The notes under the pieces are model-generated. The model did no database searches. It saw only the letters and a list, made by a program, of their open reading frames with translations, and was not told the origin of the DNA. Position numbers and translations under genes: made by a program. From positions 510,001-574,000 of the forward strand of contig JAZARR010000200.1 in assembly GCA_037389465.1 (NCBI GenBank): a stretch of 64,000 bases of DNA, written 5' to 3'. Shown one piece after another: positions 49,837 through 62,447 of the stretch (position 1 is the first letter of the stretch; every line of letters starts with the position of its first letter). This DNA is from Baylisascaris procyonis. Taxonomy: Eukaryota > Nematoda > Chromadorea > Rhabditida > Ascarididae.

Positions 49837-50983
49837 TCTGCCCGACGAATGAAAAGTGATTAGCTGATCGTTGGATGATTTGATCGACGATGCGGATGGA
49901 TGAAAGACGAAGAAATTGGAAGAACATCAATTATTGCCGCATCTCAGGTGTTCTAAATAAGTCCGACTTTCAAATTTTGATCATTTTCTAGAGATATAAG
50001 AATACTATCTCTCTCTCATTCTTTCGCTATTTGGCGTGCATGATGCTTCAGATTGTTTCGAATCATAGCATTGCAAAAGAAAATGTCATTGCAAAAATTG
50101 ATTAACGGGTGTCGTTTAGTTTTATTATTTTAACGCTTGATGAGCTTCCAATTAAATGTGCTCGATGGAATCATACGAGTGATGAATGTTGCAATTTGAA
50201 CGTTTTGAGGTTTATAACAACTCTTGGATGATGAATTGCGATTCGAATATTTCAAGTTTTGCAAAAAAAAGATAAAAAATAAAAAACAAATTCTAAATAA
50301 TAAGTTGTAATTTAAATATCTTGACGTTTGCAATCTTAGAGATTTTTTTTTTTTTTTGCATAGCGTTTCGTTGCTGAGTAATTTGCCTACTAGAGTTGTT
50401 TTAGAAGAAAGTCCGTGAAAGGAATTTCGAGTAGAATCGCTTAATTCAAGCTATGAACTAAAGTATCGGAAAATAGTCGTATTAAAATGAAATAATATTT
50501 CTTTACCACCAAGATGGGATTCTTCGAAAATATTTTCAGTTATCTGAATTGGAATATTTCTTTGCTATCAGAATATCACCAGAGTGGGATTTTTCGAAAA
50601 TAATCTAAATTATCTGAGTTGAGAATGTAATAGTTGAGTTTATCTATGAAGAGATTATAGTGCATTTGTTTGTTTAATTGTTAACATTCGGCGTTGTTTA
50701 TCGATGTTGATATGTGAGTTGTGACACATAACCTTTTGTTACTATAGATTGAAATATATTGTATTTAAATTTTTTTTTAATTGATAGATTTTAGTATTGT
50801 TTAGAGAATATACTGATTTTAAATATGGTAGATTGTGCTGAAATATTTTAGAGGAAGTCAAATTGTTTATCTTGTGTGCCATTTTAATTCGTTCCTTTTA
50901 TCGATTATATTGATGGATGCTGATTGATTGATGGACATTGTGAGCTTAAGCGCTTTATGAGGGCTAACTTCTCAATTGTTGTA
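49837..50983. other. 3' flank of the carrier gene
   Basis: The likely 3' UTR and intergenic DNA. An AATAAA at 50278-50283 is the first plausible polyadenylation signal I see, about 440 bases after the stop. Confidence 0.35.
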
Positions 50984-51036
50984 TGGCCAATTGGTTGTCG
51001 CACTGGATTGTTCGCACGCGCGTCAGAGTTCGATCC
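50984..51036 (+). other. tRNA-like A and B box pair at the duplication edge
   Basis: TGGCCAATTGG (50984-50994) fits a pol III A box and GTTCGATCC (51028-51036) a B box, spaced as in a tRNA. The stems do not fold into a proper cloverleaf, so this is a tRNA relic or SINE-like head. In the duplicate the B box (58415-58423) has a clean AGAG/CTCT T-stem, but the A box is degraded. Confidence 0.4.
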
Positions 51037-54000
51037 CCTCTTCCAATGTTTTCGAGTAAAACATAGGGGTTATGATGTATCGCTTCCGTTTTTTATTATA
51101 TTTAAGCCGCTGTTTGAACCGCCAGTGGGTGAAATTAAAAAGGAGGGAGAGCAGCCTAGAAAGTATATAGCAAGCTATACTAATTCGTGCGCATCGTTTT
51201 CCAGTCGGTGAGGGAGAGTATCATTTACGCGCTGTTAGTGAAAATCCACTAGATGGCAGCAGATTTAGATTTTTAGGGCTGCATTTTATATTGTGAGGGT
51301 AACAGGACATTGGTATATAACGTCGCTTTTATCTATCATTTAAGACGGGGCATTTCTATAGACGAATATATTATGAACTTCAGCGAATATGGTAGTGCTT
51401 CCCATTTGGTTTGAATGGAATAGGCATGCGTCACTTCACATTTATAAACCTTCCCCATTTCCAAGTTAGAGCGTTAAACCTGTGAAGGTTCAGAATCTTT
51501 CAAATAAGTACCATCAGGTACCTATGAGTTAGACAATAAAAATAGACAGAATATACCTTATAGATTTATGTTGTCTAGTTTTCTCTGATTGTAGAAACGA
51601 TGTTTTGTTGACAGCTGTTTCATCAATTGGTTTTCATGATTTCATTGTGCATAGATAAAACACGACTGGTTCAAAAAGCGAATCATTTAAGTGAAATAAT
51701 GATGAGGTGATATTTACTATTAAAACTATTGAAATTCTTTAATTGTTCATTTGGCCGATGATCATTATCCACTTTATAAACAAAAATGTTTTATTTGAGG
51801 ACAACTTTTACGATTATCACCTGTGAATTCTTAATCAGTATTCATGTTTAGCTACTAATGACCGACCCTCTCTTATTTCCGTCTGCCATTTTATGCGCTT
51901 GTAATTCCTTCTTTTCATACCAGATCGGTCACCTGTCTTTGCGAAGATTGTTTGCAAAGCCTATTACAGGTCACCAAATTATATCACCTTCACAAGCAAA
52001 TTGCACTTTTTTCATCATGTGCTTTCTAATATAGTCTAGTGCTCACTAATGTATATGCTTTTGTTTGTTTTTTTTCTTTGAAATACTATTTGCCTGTTTA
52101 TAAAGTTAATATTTTAATATTCAATTGCTTTCATTGAATACCAATAACATTTTCAAGCGATTTTTTAAATGAAGTTTTTGATTGATTGATTATTTTATTC
52201 CATTAGTTTTCATTTAAACTTAATTTCTACTGATTGGAATTTTTTTTGTCTTTTACGCTTTCATTGATGGTAAAGAGTTTTTATCGAAAATATTCTTGTA
52301 ATGATAGATATTGGAATTTCCATTTTTTTCTTTTCAATATTAATGTAATGGAAAAAGTTGATATTTGAATGTCACCACGTTTTCTATCCTACTTTTTTAC
52401 GCTCGAATTCTGAGTAATGCTTGGGCAATTTTCATGGTTGTGTGAGTAACCTCGGTAGTTGTGTGGGCAACCTCGATAGTTGTGTGGGTAACTTTGATAG
52501 TTGTGTGGCAGTGCGATAGTTGTGTGGCAATTCGGCAGTTGTATAGGCAACTTAGATAGTTGTGCGAACAACATCGATAGTTGCGGGCAACTTAGATAGT
52601 TGTGCGAGCAATATCGATAGTTGTATGGGTAACTTCGATAGTTGTGTGGGCAACTTCGATAGTTGTGTGGGCAACTTCGATAGTTGTGTGGGCGGCTTCG
52701 ATAGTTGTGTGGGTAACTTCGATAGTCGTGTGGGTAACTTTAATAGTTGTGTGGCAATTGGATAGTTGTGTGGCAATTCGACAGTTGTGTAGGCAACTTA
52801 GATAGTTGTGCGAACAATATCGATAGTTGTATGGGCGGCTTCGATAGTTGGGCAGGCTTGATAGTTGTGTGGGCAACTTCGATAGTTGTGTGGGTAACTT
52901 CGATAGTTGTGTGGGCAACTTCGATAGTTGTGTGGGCGGCTTCGATAGTCGTGTGGGTAGCTTCGGTAGTGTGTGGCAACTTTAATGGTTGCGTGGCAGC
53001 TTCGACAGTCGTGTGGGTAACCTCTATAGTTGTGTGGGCAACTTAGATAGTTGTGCGAGCAACGTCGACAGTTGTGTGGGTAACCTCGGTAGTTGTGTAT
53101 GCGATTCGATAGCTGTGTGGCAGCTTCGATAGCCGTGTGGGTACTCTCGCTAGTTGTGTGGGCAACATGGATAGTTGTGCGAGCAACATCGACAGTTGTG
53201 TGGGTAACCTCGGTGGTTGTGTATGCAATTCGATAGTTGCATGGCAGCTTCGGTAGCCGTGTGGGTAAGCTCGATACAACTTCGATAGTTGAGTGGGTAA
53301 CTTCGATAGTTGTGTATGCAACTTCGATATTGTGTGGGCAACTCATAGCACTCTCCTGCTTGTTTTTATAAGATGTGTTCCTAAGTAACATGCACCCATT
53401 TGCCTTATTTTCTTTTATAATCGTACAATGATGTGAATTGTGCACATATATATTGGTAAGGGGAAGTATTTAGATGTAGGCGGTCTTTAATTCAGACCTA
53501 ATCAAATTTCCGTGTTATTAAATGTTCCATAAAAGTCTCTCATAATCAGTTGTTGCCAATTTCAATGAAGTCGTTAATGTGGCTAAACGCCCACTATTTG
53601 TGCGACTATAATCTTTAAAATTTGTTTTCTTATTGCTGAATGGCAGTTTTGTCGTGTTATTGCTTGAAACGTTTTGCAGTGGAAAGGCATTTTGTTTCGT
53701 TGTTTTCAGCAATGTTATAGCTTTTTTTTCTTAAAACGTAGAAAATTTTTATGAATTATTCCAAGCGATATTTCCTGTGAACTGAAGTTTTATTGAAAGA
53801 AATTGAATTTTTTTGGGGGGGAAGGGGAGGGGGTAGGAAGAGGGGAACTTATTTTTTGAAAGAAATCGAAATTTTCAAATCTTTTTCTACTATTCTTCTT
53901 TTGCAAAAGTGTTTTCACTTTTTTATCACTCCTTATCACTTACGTAAATATTTCTTCATCGATTATCGTAATTATTAATCGTAATTTATAATTATTTATT

Positions 54001-54550
54001 AGCTGGTTGTTTTATTAGTTTTTGATTGCTTTCGTTCATTGCTATGTTCACAATTATGATTAGCTGAAATGATGAAGTAACACAATAGCTTCTATTTCCT
54101 CTCCAGGGCCATCACCCGACACTTTTTCTTCTCGCTTAACTAAGGGGTGAAAAATCGGTGCCCTTAATAATAACTCATTTCTCAAAGAACTTTTTTCACA
54201 CCTGTCGCATTTTTGAAAGACGATTTTTCGCCAAATATATGCGATGTTATTTCTTGTTGTTGTATTTTAAAAAGCAGAAATAATCCCACTTTATTTATTT
54301 CGTTGTTTTCGTATATAATTCAAGAGCAGAGATGTTTCGTTATTAATCTTGATTGAATATTTAGAGGAAGTCGAAGAAGTGAGTAAGGACGTTTTCAGTT
54401 GTCCACGTAACAGCGGTTTTATGGGGATTTTCGGCTATTCGCTGTGTATAAGTCGAATCTTCAATTCTCGAAAGGTTTGTTTTTTTACTGCATTAAAAAG
54501 TCAGTACTCATTCATTAGACATTGATTGCTGATGTTGGCGCATAGATATC
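50990..54550 (+). repeat. 3.5 kb segmental duplication, copy A
   Basis: Direct repeat of 58375-61545. 51000-52400 is diverged by several percent from its partner. 53342-54321 matches 60342-61321 with only about three mismatches at an exact offset of 7000. 54322-54550 is strongly diverged. No coding exon is recognised inside. Confidence 0.92.
52440..53345. repeat. 21-bp minisatellite, long version
   Basis: About 43 imperfect units of GATAGTTGTGTGGGCAACTTC. Longer open frames on both strands (for example 215 codons on -, Thr/His/Asn-rich) follow from the 21-base period. The right third has a higher-order pattern of about 124 bases. Confidence 0.95.
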
Positions 54551-55204
54551 TATAGATGAACTTTAAATTTTATTATTTGCCCTTTAGAACATTCCTTTCT
54601 AAGTTGAATGTATCGTATGGTCGATTGAATAATCTTGTTTATGATTTCGATACTACAAAAATGCCTCATATCATTCGTAAAATGGCTGAAATTATCGCAT
54701 TTAATCGTTTCTTATAAAAAGTTTCATTGAGTTTATGTCAACTTCTAACATTAATCTTTTCTCGAGCTAGAAAGTGATGTTCTTTCTATTAGAGGTGATA
54801 CTCATAATTTTGGTTTTGTAATCCACTCCTGAACTTAATTAGAGATCATGGGAATGCTTTTGCAGGGCCGTTTTGGTTTATTGCATTCTTCTATTGTTGC
54901 CGTATTTCTTTGTAATATTAGGTTGCTAGAGAATGTCCAGTAGCGCTCTGCCCGTATTGCTTTCCGGAAAATTTACCATGGTCCATACTAACCAAATTAC
55001 ATTGCCGTGAGAAACTTTTTTTAGCCTAGAGTCACTCAAATATTACAAGCTTGAGTCTAAGTTGATTCTTTGCTTGCGAAAAAATTGTATGCGGCTTTTG
55101 CGGTATTGCACTTTTAGAAATATTTTAATTTACCCGTCCCAATAGTTGATGTGGATATCATTTTCAATTCGCCAGAAAATTTTTCGCATAAAAAATTTGC
55201 TGCG
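54551..55204. other. Non-genic spacer between duplication and 22-bp array
   Basis: No coding signal. Confidence 0.4.
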
Positions 55205-56352
55205 AAGTTTCCGGTTCCATGCTGCAGAGTTTCTGTTTGCATGCTGCGGAATTTCCGGTTTCATACCGAAGAGTTTCCGGTGCTGCAAGGTTTCCGGTTC
55301 CATGTTGCAGAGCTTCCGGTTTCATGCAGCAAGGTTTCCGGTTCCATGCTGCGAAGTTTCCGGTTCCATGTTGCGGAGTTTCCGGTTGCATGCTGCAAAT
55401 TTTCCGGTGCCATACTGCAAGGTTTCCGGTTCCATGCTGCAAAGTTTCCAGTTCCATGTTGCAGAGTTTCCGGTTCCATGCTGCAAAGTTTCCAGTTCCA
55501 TGTTGCAGAGTTTCCGGTTCCATGCTGCATGGTTTCCGGTTCCATGCTGCAGATTCCATAGTGCAAATTTTCCGGTCGCATGCTGCAAGCTTTCCGGTTG
55601 CATGCTGCAAACTTTCCGGTTCCATGCTGCAAAGTTTCTGGTTGCATGCTGCGGAATTTCCGGTTTCATACAGAAGAGTTTTCGGTGCTGCAAGGTTTCC
55701 GATTCCATGCTGCAAAATTTCCGGTTCCATGCAGCAAGGTTTCCGGTTCCATGCTGAAATTTTCACGGCATGCTGCAAGGTTTCCGGTTCCATGCTGCAA
55801 AGTTTCCAGTTCCATGCTGCGAGGTTTCCAGTTCCATGTTGCAGAGTTTCCGGTTTCATGGCGCAAAATTTCCGGTTCCATGCTGCAAGGTTTCCGGTTC
55901 CATGCTGCAAAGTTTCCAGTTCCATGTTGCAGAGTTTCCGGTTCCATGCTGCAAGGTTTCTGGGTCCGTGCTGCAAAATTTCCTTTTGCATGCTGCAATG
56001 TTTCCCGTTCCATATTGCAGAGTTTCCGGTTTCATGCCGCAAGGTTTTCGGGTCCGTGCTGCAAATTTTCCGGTCCCATGCTGGAAAGTCTCCGGTTCCA
56101 TACTGGAAGATTTCCGGTTCCACGCTGCGAAGCTTCCGATTCCATGCTGCAAAGTTTCCGGTTCCATGCTGCAAGGTTTGCGGTTCCATGCTGCAGAGTT
56201 TCCAGTTCCATGTTGCAGAGTTTCCTGTTTCATGCCGCAAGGTTTTCGGGTCCGTGCTGCAAATTTTCCGGTTACACTTTGCAAAATTTCCTTTTCCATG
56301 CTGCAAAGTTTCCGGTTCCATGTTGCAAAGTTTCTGGTTTCATGCTGCAAAT
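55205..56352. repeat. 22-bp minisatellite, open in all frames
   Basis: About 52 units near TTTCCGGTTCCATGCTGCAA with a 22-base period. Since 22 is not a multiple of three, translation cycles through all frames every 66 bases and gives 22-residue repeats on both strands. The unit has no stop in any frame of either strand. That leaves a 380-codon frame on + (55219-56361, repeats of FRFHAAKFPVPCCKVSGSML) and a 385-codon frame on - (56321-55164, repeats of METLQHGTGNFAAWN type). A variant block AAGGTTTTCGGGTCCGTGC recurs at 56041 and 56239, 198 bases (9 units) apart. I treat it as a satellite and not as a gene. Confidence 0.95.
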
Positions 56353-56361
56353 AACCTCTAA

Positions 56362-57610
56362 TGCAGTCGTTATCGGTAATGCGTCCGTCTATCGCTTCAG
56401 CTGTTTGTACTGCAGTTGAGTCATTCCGATCTACCCACTATTACTGCTCTTATTAGCAAGTGTCTAAACGTCTTTTCGTCTGTTGCTCTAACCTATATCA
56501 CGTTGTTCATGTTCATATACTTTTGCATGTCTTTCCACTTCGAGATGCCGAAATAAGTAAATAATAGTATCTGTAGGTCTCGTTGAGGTATAAGTAGGTT
56601 GACGTGCTGTTAAATGTGTATTTTGTTGTTATTGAGCTCATTTATTAAAATATATTTTATAATGTGCAAAAATTTACATATTATTCAACTTATGTAGGGT
56701 ATATTGAACTTGTGCCTATTGGCCTATTTCGTTGGATTTATTGCTTATTGAGATCGATTGCTAAGTTAATTTCATTAATACGAAAAATTATCAATTCACG
56801 TAACTTTCAAGTCTTCGTACCTTTTTTGAATTCTGAATTACAATGCTCTTAAATTTAGTGGCTAATTTCAGTAGTAGAGACGCTAGATGCTTATTCAAAG
56901 TTCGATTTTTTAATGAATATGCAAATTTGTGAGTGTAATAATTTGCGATTACCTACACAAACTGTTCATTAGCGATTAAGTGCATCAAAATTGTTGCCGA
57001 AATGTGTTATATCTAAACAGTATGTTTTCTTTGTTGAACGTTTTTCCGGTTGGTTTAAAAAAACGGGAGTATTAGGGAAATTTTTCATTCACAGGAGAAT
57101 TCAATGTGAAGTTTTTTTTCGATTAGCCGGAAAATTTGTTTCTTTTTGGTCCGAATTTCCAGTAAAATGAACTTGTTTTTTTTGATTTTCTCATGTGGCA
57201 ATTTAACTCTATGATCATTGTCTACTTCCGCATTCAGTTGCTCAAAAGTATTGCTCGCATATTTTTTAAGCAGTTTGATCGCGCTAATGGGTGAAATCGA
57301 TAATTTAAGGCATAATGCTTAGTGCTCAGCTTTGAAACTTGCAATGAACAAAATCAATTTTTGCCCAAGTCTCTCTTAATTGAACCAGACGGTAGTATAT
57401 GTGTGTTTGCGTAATATGTAAGATACGAAAAGTAAATTAGATTTTGTGCTTACGAAACGAAGTTAATGACTGAAATGAATTTACCTGCCCTGTACTAACG
57501 AACTTAGAACTTACCTGCCATGTATTCACGGGCTTACCTGCCAGGAGCTCTCACTTTTCTATAGTGATTTGAAGTTTTAAACTCGATCTTGAAATTAATG
57601 CAACTCCATG
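56362..57610. other. Non-genic stretch
   Basis: AT-rich, with no exon or repeat I can support. Confidence 0.45.
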
Positions 57611-58114
57611 GGCACAGTTGCAGAGAGTGATGACACCACGGTTGCGAACCGCGGGTGGAGCTGGGCGCGTTCCCCATATTGCTTGCTTGCGACTACCGCA
57701 CTCTACCCTCTACACGCGAACGCTAACACCCATTACAAAAAGTTCTTACGTCATTCAACTGAAAGTGTCAAATAATGCCCTATGCAAAATTTCAGTTCAA
57801 CTGAAGGAGGGGAAGTGCACTTTTTGGATGGGCGATCTCCATCTGTGATGCGCGCTAAACGATTGCACAGAATGATGGCCCATTCAGCAAATGCACTTTC
57901 CTCATTCAATCGTTCTGAAATTATTTAACACTTTGAGTTGAATAATGGGAGAACTTACATGTGTCTATTACAGGTTTTCGAGTTTTTGTGATGGGTGTTA
58001 GTATTCGCTTGTAGAAGGTAGAGTACGGTAGTGGTGCGCACGCAATGTGGGGCACTGGTTCAGCTCCATTCGCGGTCCCCAACCGTGGTTGCCGTCATTC
58101 TCTGCAATTGTGCC
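57611..58114. mobile_element. Foldback (inverted-repeat) element
   Basis: The left arm (57611-57743) is the inverted complement of the right arm (about 57978-58114), with roughly 80-85% match over 133 bases. Both arms hold the same GC-rich core (CACTACCGTACTCTACC in one orientation). The spacer has no coding capacity. A single right-arm-type copy lies at 61580-61754. The structure fits a foldback or MITE-like element; target-site duplications were not seen. Confidence 0.6.
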
Positions 58115-58355
58115 ATTTCTTGTTGCCAATTTACGCATATACGTTTGAAACAATCTTTTCTTCTCATATAATGGTAAATGAAATGGGAATGAGTGTTGAT
58201 GTTTAGTGGATGGATTGATGTATGAGCATCATTTATTGCTGAAAAATTGATGACTTAAGAATTTTCCATCTAAAATTAAAATTGGTTTGATGCCAATAGT
58301 GTTTTATTTGCATTTACATTTTCACACTAATACTTTCACACTTATGAACGCATTT
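58115..58355 (+). repeat. Flank shared with 61755-62005
   Basis: CTTGTTGCCAATTTACGCAT and the following about 240 bases match 61755-62005 at around 95%. Confidence 0.85.
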
Positions 58356-58374
58356 GTAATTCCAACAACTCTGT

Positions 58375-61300
58375 AATTGGATTGTTGCATTGGATTGTTC
58401 GCGCGCGTGTCAGAGTTCGATCCTCTCTTCGAATATTTTTGAGTAAAACATAGGAGTTCTGATGTATCGCTTCCGTTTTTATTATATTTAAGCCGCTGTT
58501 TGAACCGCTAATGGATGAAATTAAAAAGTAGGGGGAACAGCCTAGAACGTGTATAACAAGCTATAGTGTGGGCATCGTTTTCCAGTCGGTGAGGGAGAGT
58601 ATCATTTACGCGCTGTTAGTGAAAATCCACTAGATGGCAGCAGATTTAGATTTTTAGGGCTGCATTTTATATTGTGAGGGTAACAGGACATTGGTATATA
58701 ACGTCGCTTTTATCTATCATTTAAGACGGGGCATTTCTATAGACGAATATATTATGAACTTCAGCGAATATGGTAGTGCTTCCCATTTGGTTTGGTTTGA
58801 ATGGACTAGGCATGCGTCTTTTCCCATTTATAAACCTTTCCCATTTCCAGGTTAGAGCGTTAAACCTGGTAAGGTTGAAAATCTTTCAGATAAGTACCAT
58901 CAGGTACCTATGAGTTAGACAATAAAATTAGACAGAATATACCTTAGAGATTTATGTTGTCTAGTTTTCTGTGATCGTAGAAACGATGTTTTGTTGACAG
59001 CTGTTTCATCAATTAGTTTTCATGACTTCATTTTGCATCGATAAAATACGATTGGTTCAAAAAGCGAATCATTTAAGTGAAATAGCGATGAAGTGATTTT
59101 TACTATTAAAACTATTGAAATTCTTTAATTGTTCATTTGGCGGATGATCGTTATCAACTTTATAAACAAAAATGTTTTATTTGAGGGCAATTTTTGCAAT
59201 TATCACCTGTGAATTCTTAATTAATTTTCCTGTTTAGCTACTAATGACTGATTCTCTTTTATTTCCATCTGCCATTTTATGCGCTCATTTTCGTAATTGT
59301 TTTCGTAATTCCATCGAAGCGGTCACCTGTCTTCACGAAGATTATTTGCAAAGCCACCAAATTATATCAGGTTCACAAGCAAATTGCACTTTTTACATGA
59401 TGTGCCTTCTAACATAGTTTACTGCCCGCTAATGTATATGTTTTTATTTGCTTTTTCTTTTGAAATACTATTTGCTTGTTTATAAAGTTAATATTTTAAT
59501 ATTCAATTACTTTCATTGAATATCACTCACATTTTCAGGCGACTTTTTATGAAATCTTTGATTAATCGATTATTTTATTTCATCTGTTTTTATTTGAAGT
59601 TAATTTCTATCGATTGCAATTTATTTTTTGTTTTTTATGCCTCTGTTGATGGTAAAAAGTTTTTATCGAAAACATTCTTGTAATGATAGATATTGGAATT
59701 TCCATTTTTTCTTTTCAATATTAATGTAATGGAAAAAGTTGATATTTGAATGTCACCACGTTTTCTATCCTACTTTTTTACGCTCGAATTCTAAGTAATG
59801 CTTGGGCAATTTTCATGGGTAACCTCGATAGTTGTGTGGGCAACTTAGATAGTTGTGCGGGTAACTTAGATAGTTGTGCGAGCAGCATCGATAATATCGA
59901 ATTGCATACACAACTACCTCGGTAGTTGTGTATGCAATTCGATAGTCGTGTGGGTAGCTTCGGTAGTGTGTGGCAACTTTAATGGTTGCGGACAGCTTCG
60001 ACAGTCGTGTGGGTAACCTCTATAGTTGTGTGGGCAACTTAGATAGTTGTGCGAGCAACATCGACAGTTGTGTGGGTAACCTCGGTAGTTGTGTATGCGA
60101 TTCGATAGCTGTGTGGCAACTTCGATAGCCGTGTGGGTACCCTCGCTAGTTGTGTGGGCAACATGGATAGTTGTGCGAGCAACATCGACAGTTGTGTGGG
60201 TAACCTCGGTGGTTGTGTATGCAATTCGATAGTTGCGTGGCAGCTTCGGTAGTCGTGTGGGTAAGCTCGATACAACTTCGATAGTTGAGTGGGTAACTTC
60301 GATAGTTGTGTATGCAACTTCGATATTGTGTGGGCAATTCATAGCACTCTCCTGCTTGTTTTTATAAGATGTGTTCCTAAGTAACATGCACCCATTTGCA
60401 TTATTTTCTTTTATAATCGTACAATGATGTGAATTGTGCACATATATATTGGTAAGGGGAAGTATTTAGATGTAGGCGGTCTTTAATTCAGACCTAATCA
60501 AATTTCCGTGTTATTAAATGTTCCATAAAAGTCTCTCATAATCAGTTGTTGCCAATTTCAATGAAGTCGTTAATGTGGCTAAACGCCCACTATTTGTGCG
60601 ACTATAATCTTTAACATTTGTTTTCTTATTGCTGAATGGCAGTTTTGTCGTGTTATTGCTTGAAACGTTTTGCAGTGGAAAGGCATTTTGTTTCGTTGTT
60701 TTCAGCAATGTTATAGCTTTTTTTTCTTAAAACGTAGAAAATTTTTATGAATTATTCCAAGCGATATTTCCTGTGAACTGAAGTTTTATTGAAAGAAATT
60801 GAATTTTTTTGGGGGGGAAGGGGAGGGGGTAGGAAGAGGGGAACTTATTTTTTGAAAGAAATCGAAATTTTCAAATCTTTTTCTACTATTCTTCTTTTGC
60901 AAAAGTGTTTTCACTTTTTTATCACTCCTTATCACTTACGTAAATATTTCTTCATCGATTATCGTAATTATTAATCGTAATTTATAATTATTTATTAGCT
61001 GGTTGTTTTATTAGTTTTTGATTGCTTTCGTTCATTGCTATGTTCACAATTATGATTAGCTGAAATGATGAAGTAACACAATAGCTTCTATTTCCTCTCC
61101 AGGGCCATCACCCGACACTTTTTCTTCTCGCTTAACTAAGGGGTGAAAAATCGGTGCCCTTAATAATAACTCATTTCTCAAAGAACTTTTTTCACACCTG
61201 TCGCATTTTTGAAAGACGATTTTTCGCCAAATATATGCGATGTTATTTCTTGTTGTTGTATTTTAAAAAGCAGAAATAATCCCACTTTATTTATTTCGTT

Positions 61301-61545
61301 GTTTTCGTATATAATTCACAAGCAGAGGTGATTTACTTGATTATTAATGTCGATTGAGTATTTAGGAGGCAACGAACAAGTGAGTCAAAGACGTTCTTCA
61401 ATTGTCCACTGGTTTTATTGGGAATGTTCGGCTATTTCCTATGTATAAATCGAATCTTCAACGCTGGAAAGGTTTGTTTTTTTTAATTCATTAAAAAGTC
61501 AATAGTCATTCATTACACATTGGTTGCTGATGTTGACGTATAGGT
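58375..61545 (+). repeat. 3.2 kb segmental duplication, copy B
   Basis: Second copy of 50990-54550, shorter mainly because its minisatellite has fewer units. Confidence 0.92.
59818..60345. repeat. 21-bp minisatellite, short version
   Basis: Same 21-base motif as 52440-53345 but only about 25 units. The right part is almost identical to the right part of the long array. The left part has a different order and includes an inverted piece (CGAATTGCATACACAACTAC). Confidence 0.93.
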
Positions 61546-61579
61546 ATTTTCTCTTTGGATGGGTCATCTATCTATGATC

Positions 61580-62005
61580 CGCACTTCCCTTCTTTAATTC
61601 AGCTCAAATTTTGCAAATGTGCATTATTTGACACTTTAGTATTCGCTTGTAGAGGGTGGAGTACGGTAGTGGTGCGCACGCAGTGTGGGGCACTGGCTCA
61701 GCTCCATTCGCGGTCCCCACCCGTGGTTGCCATCATTCTCTGCAATTGTGCCATTTCTTGTTGCCAATTTACGCATATATGTTTGAAACAATCTTTTCTT
61801 CTCATATAATAATGAATGAAATGGGAATGAGTGTTGATGTTTAGTGAATGGATTGATGTATGAGCATCATTTATCACTGAAAAATTGATGACTTGAGAAT
61901 TTTCCATCTAAAATTAAAATTGGTTTGATGCCAATAGTGTTTTATTAGCATTTACATTTTCACACTAATACTTTCACACTTATAAACGCATTTGTTATTC
62001 CGACA
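61580..62005 (+). repeat. Copy of the foldback right arm and its flank
   Basis: 61580-61754 matches the right arm at 57978-58114 and, inverted, the left arm plus adjacent spacer of the foldback element. 61755-62005 matches 58115-58355. The open frames here are not supported as genes. Confidence 0.8.
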
Positions 62006-62447
62006 GCTGTATAGGGACAACGATGAGAGAATATGATTGGTTTATTAAAAATTTTGAAGTTCTTAAAAATATGTACCAGCTGTTTGTCTGTTAAGAAAGC
62101 GGTTAACGTTTTAGATTAAAGAAGAATAAATATGGATTATCAGGCTAGATGATTATATTGGAGGGTATATGTAATTTGATGAACTATGCAGCGATCGGGA
62201 TACATTGATTTATTGCACTAACACTACTCTCCCACCAACACCCATTCCCAGCCTTTTTCCACCCTTTTTCCTAATCCCTGCGGTTTGGTTTTGCTTTCTG
62301 AGTGGTAGTCATTAACTGTTGTTCACTCATCTTCTCTCGGTAGTTCACTATTGTCCACTAATCATTACTATTACTATCTAGAATTCAGTTATTTTTTTTC
62401 AATGTAATATAAATAAGTATTTTAAATTTTGTTGGAAAACTTTTTAG
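62006..62447. other. Sequence upstream of the globin exons
   Basis: No exon found; the globin's first coding exon or start may lie here or further upstream. The exon at 62448 begins after an intron acceptor TTTTTAG. Confidence 0.4.
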
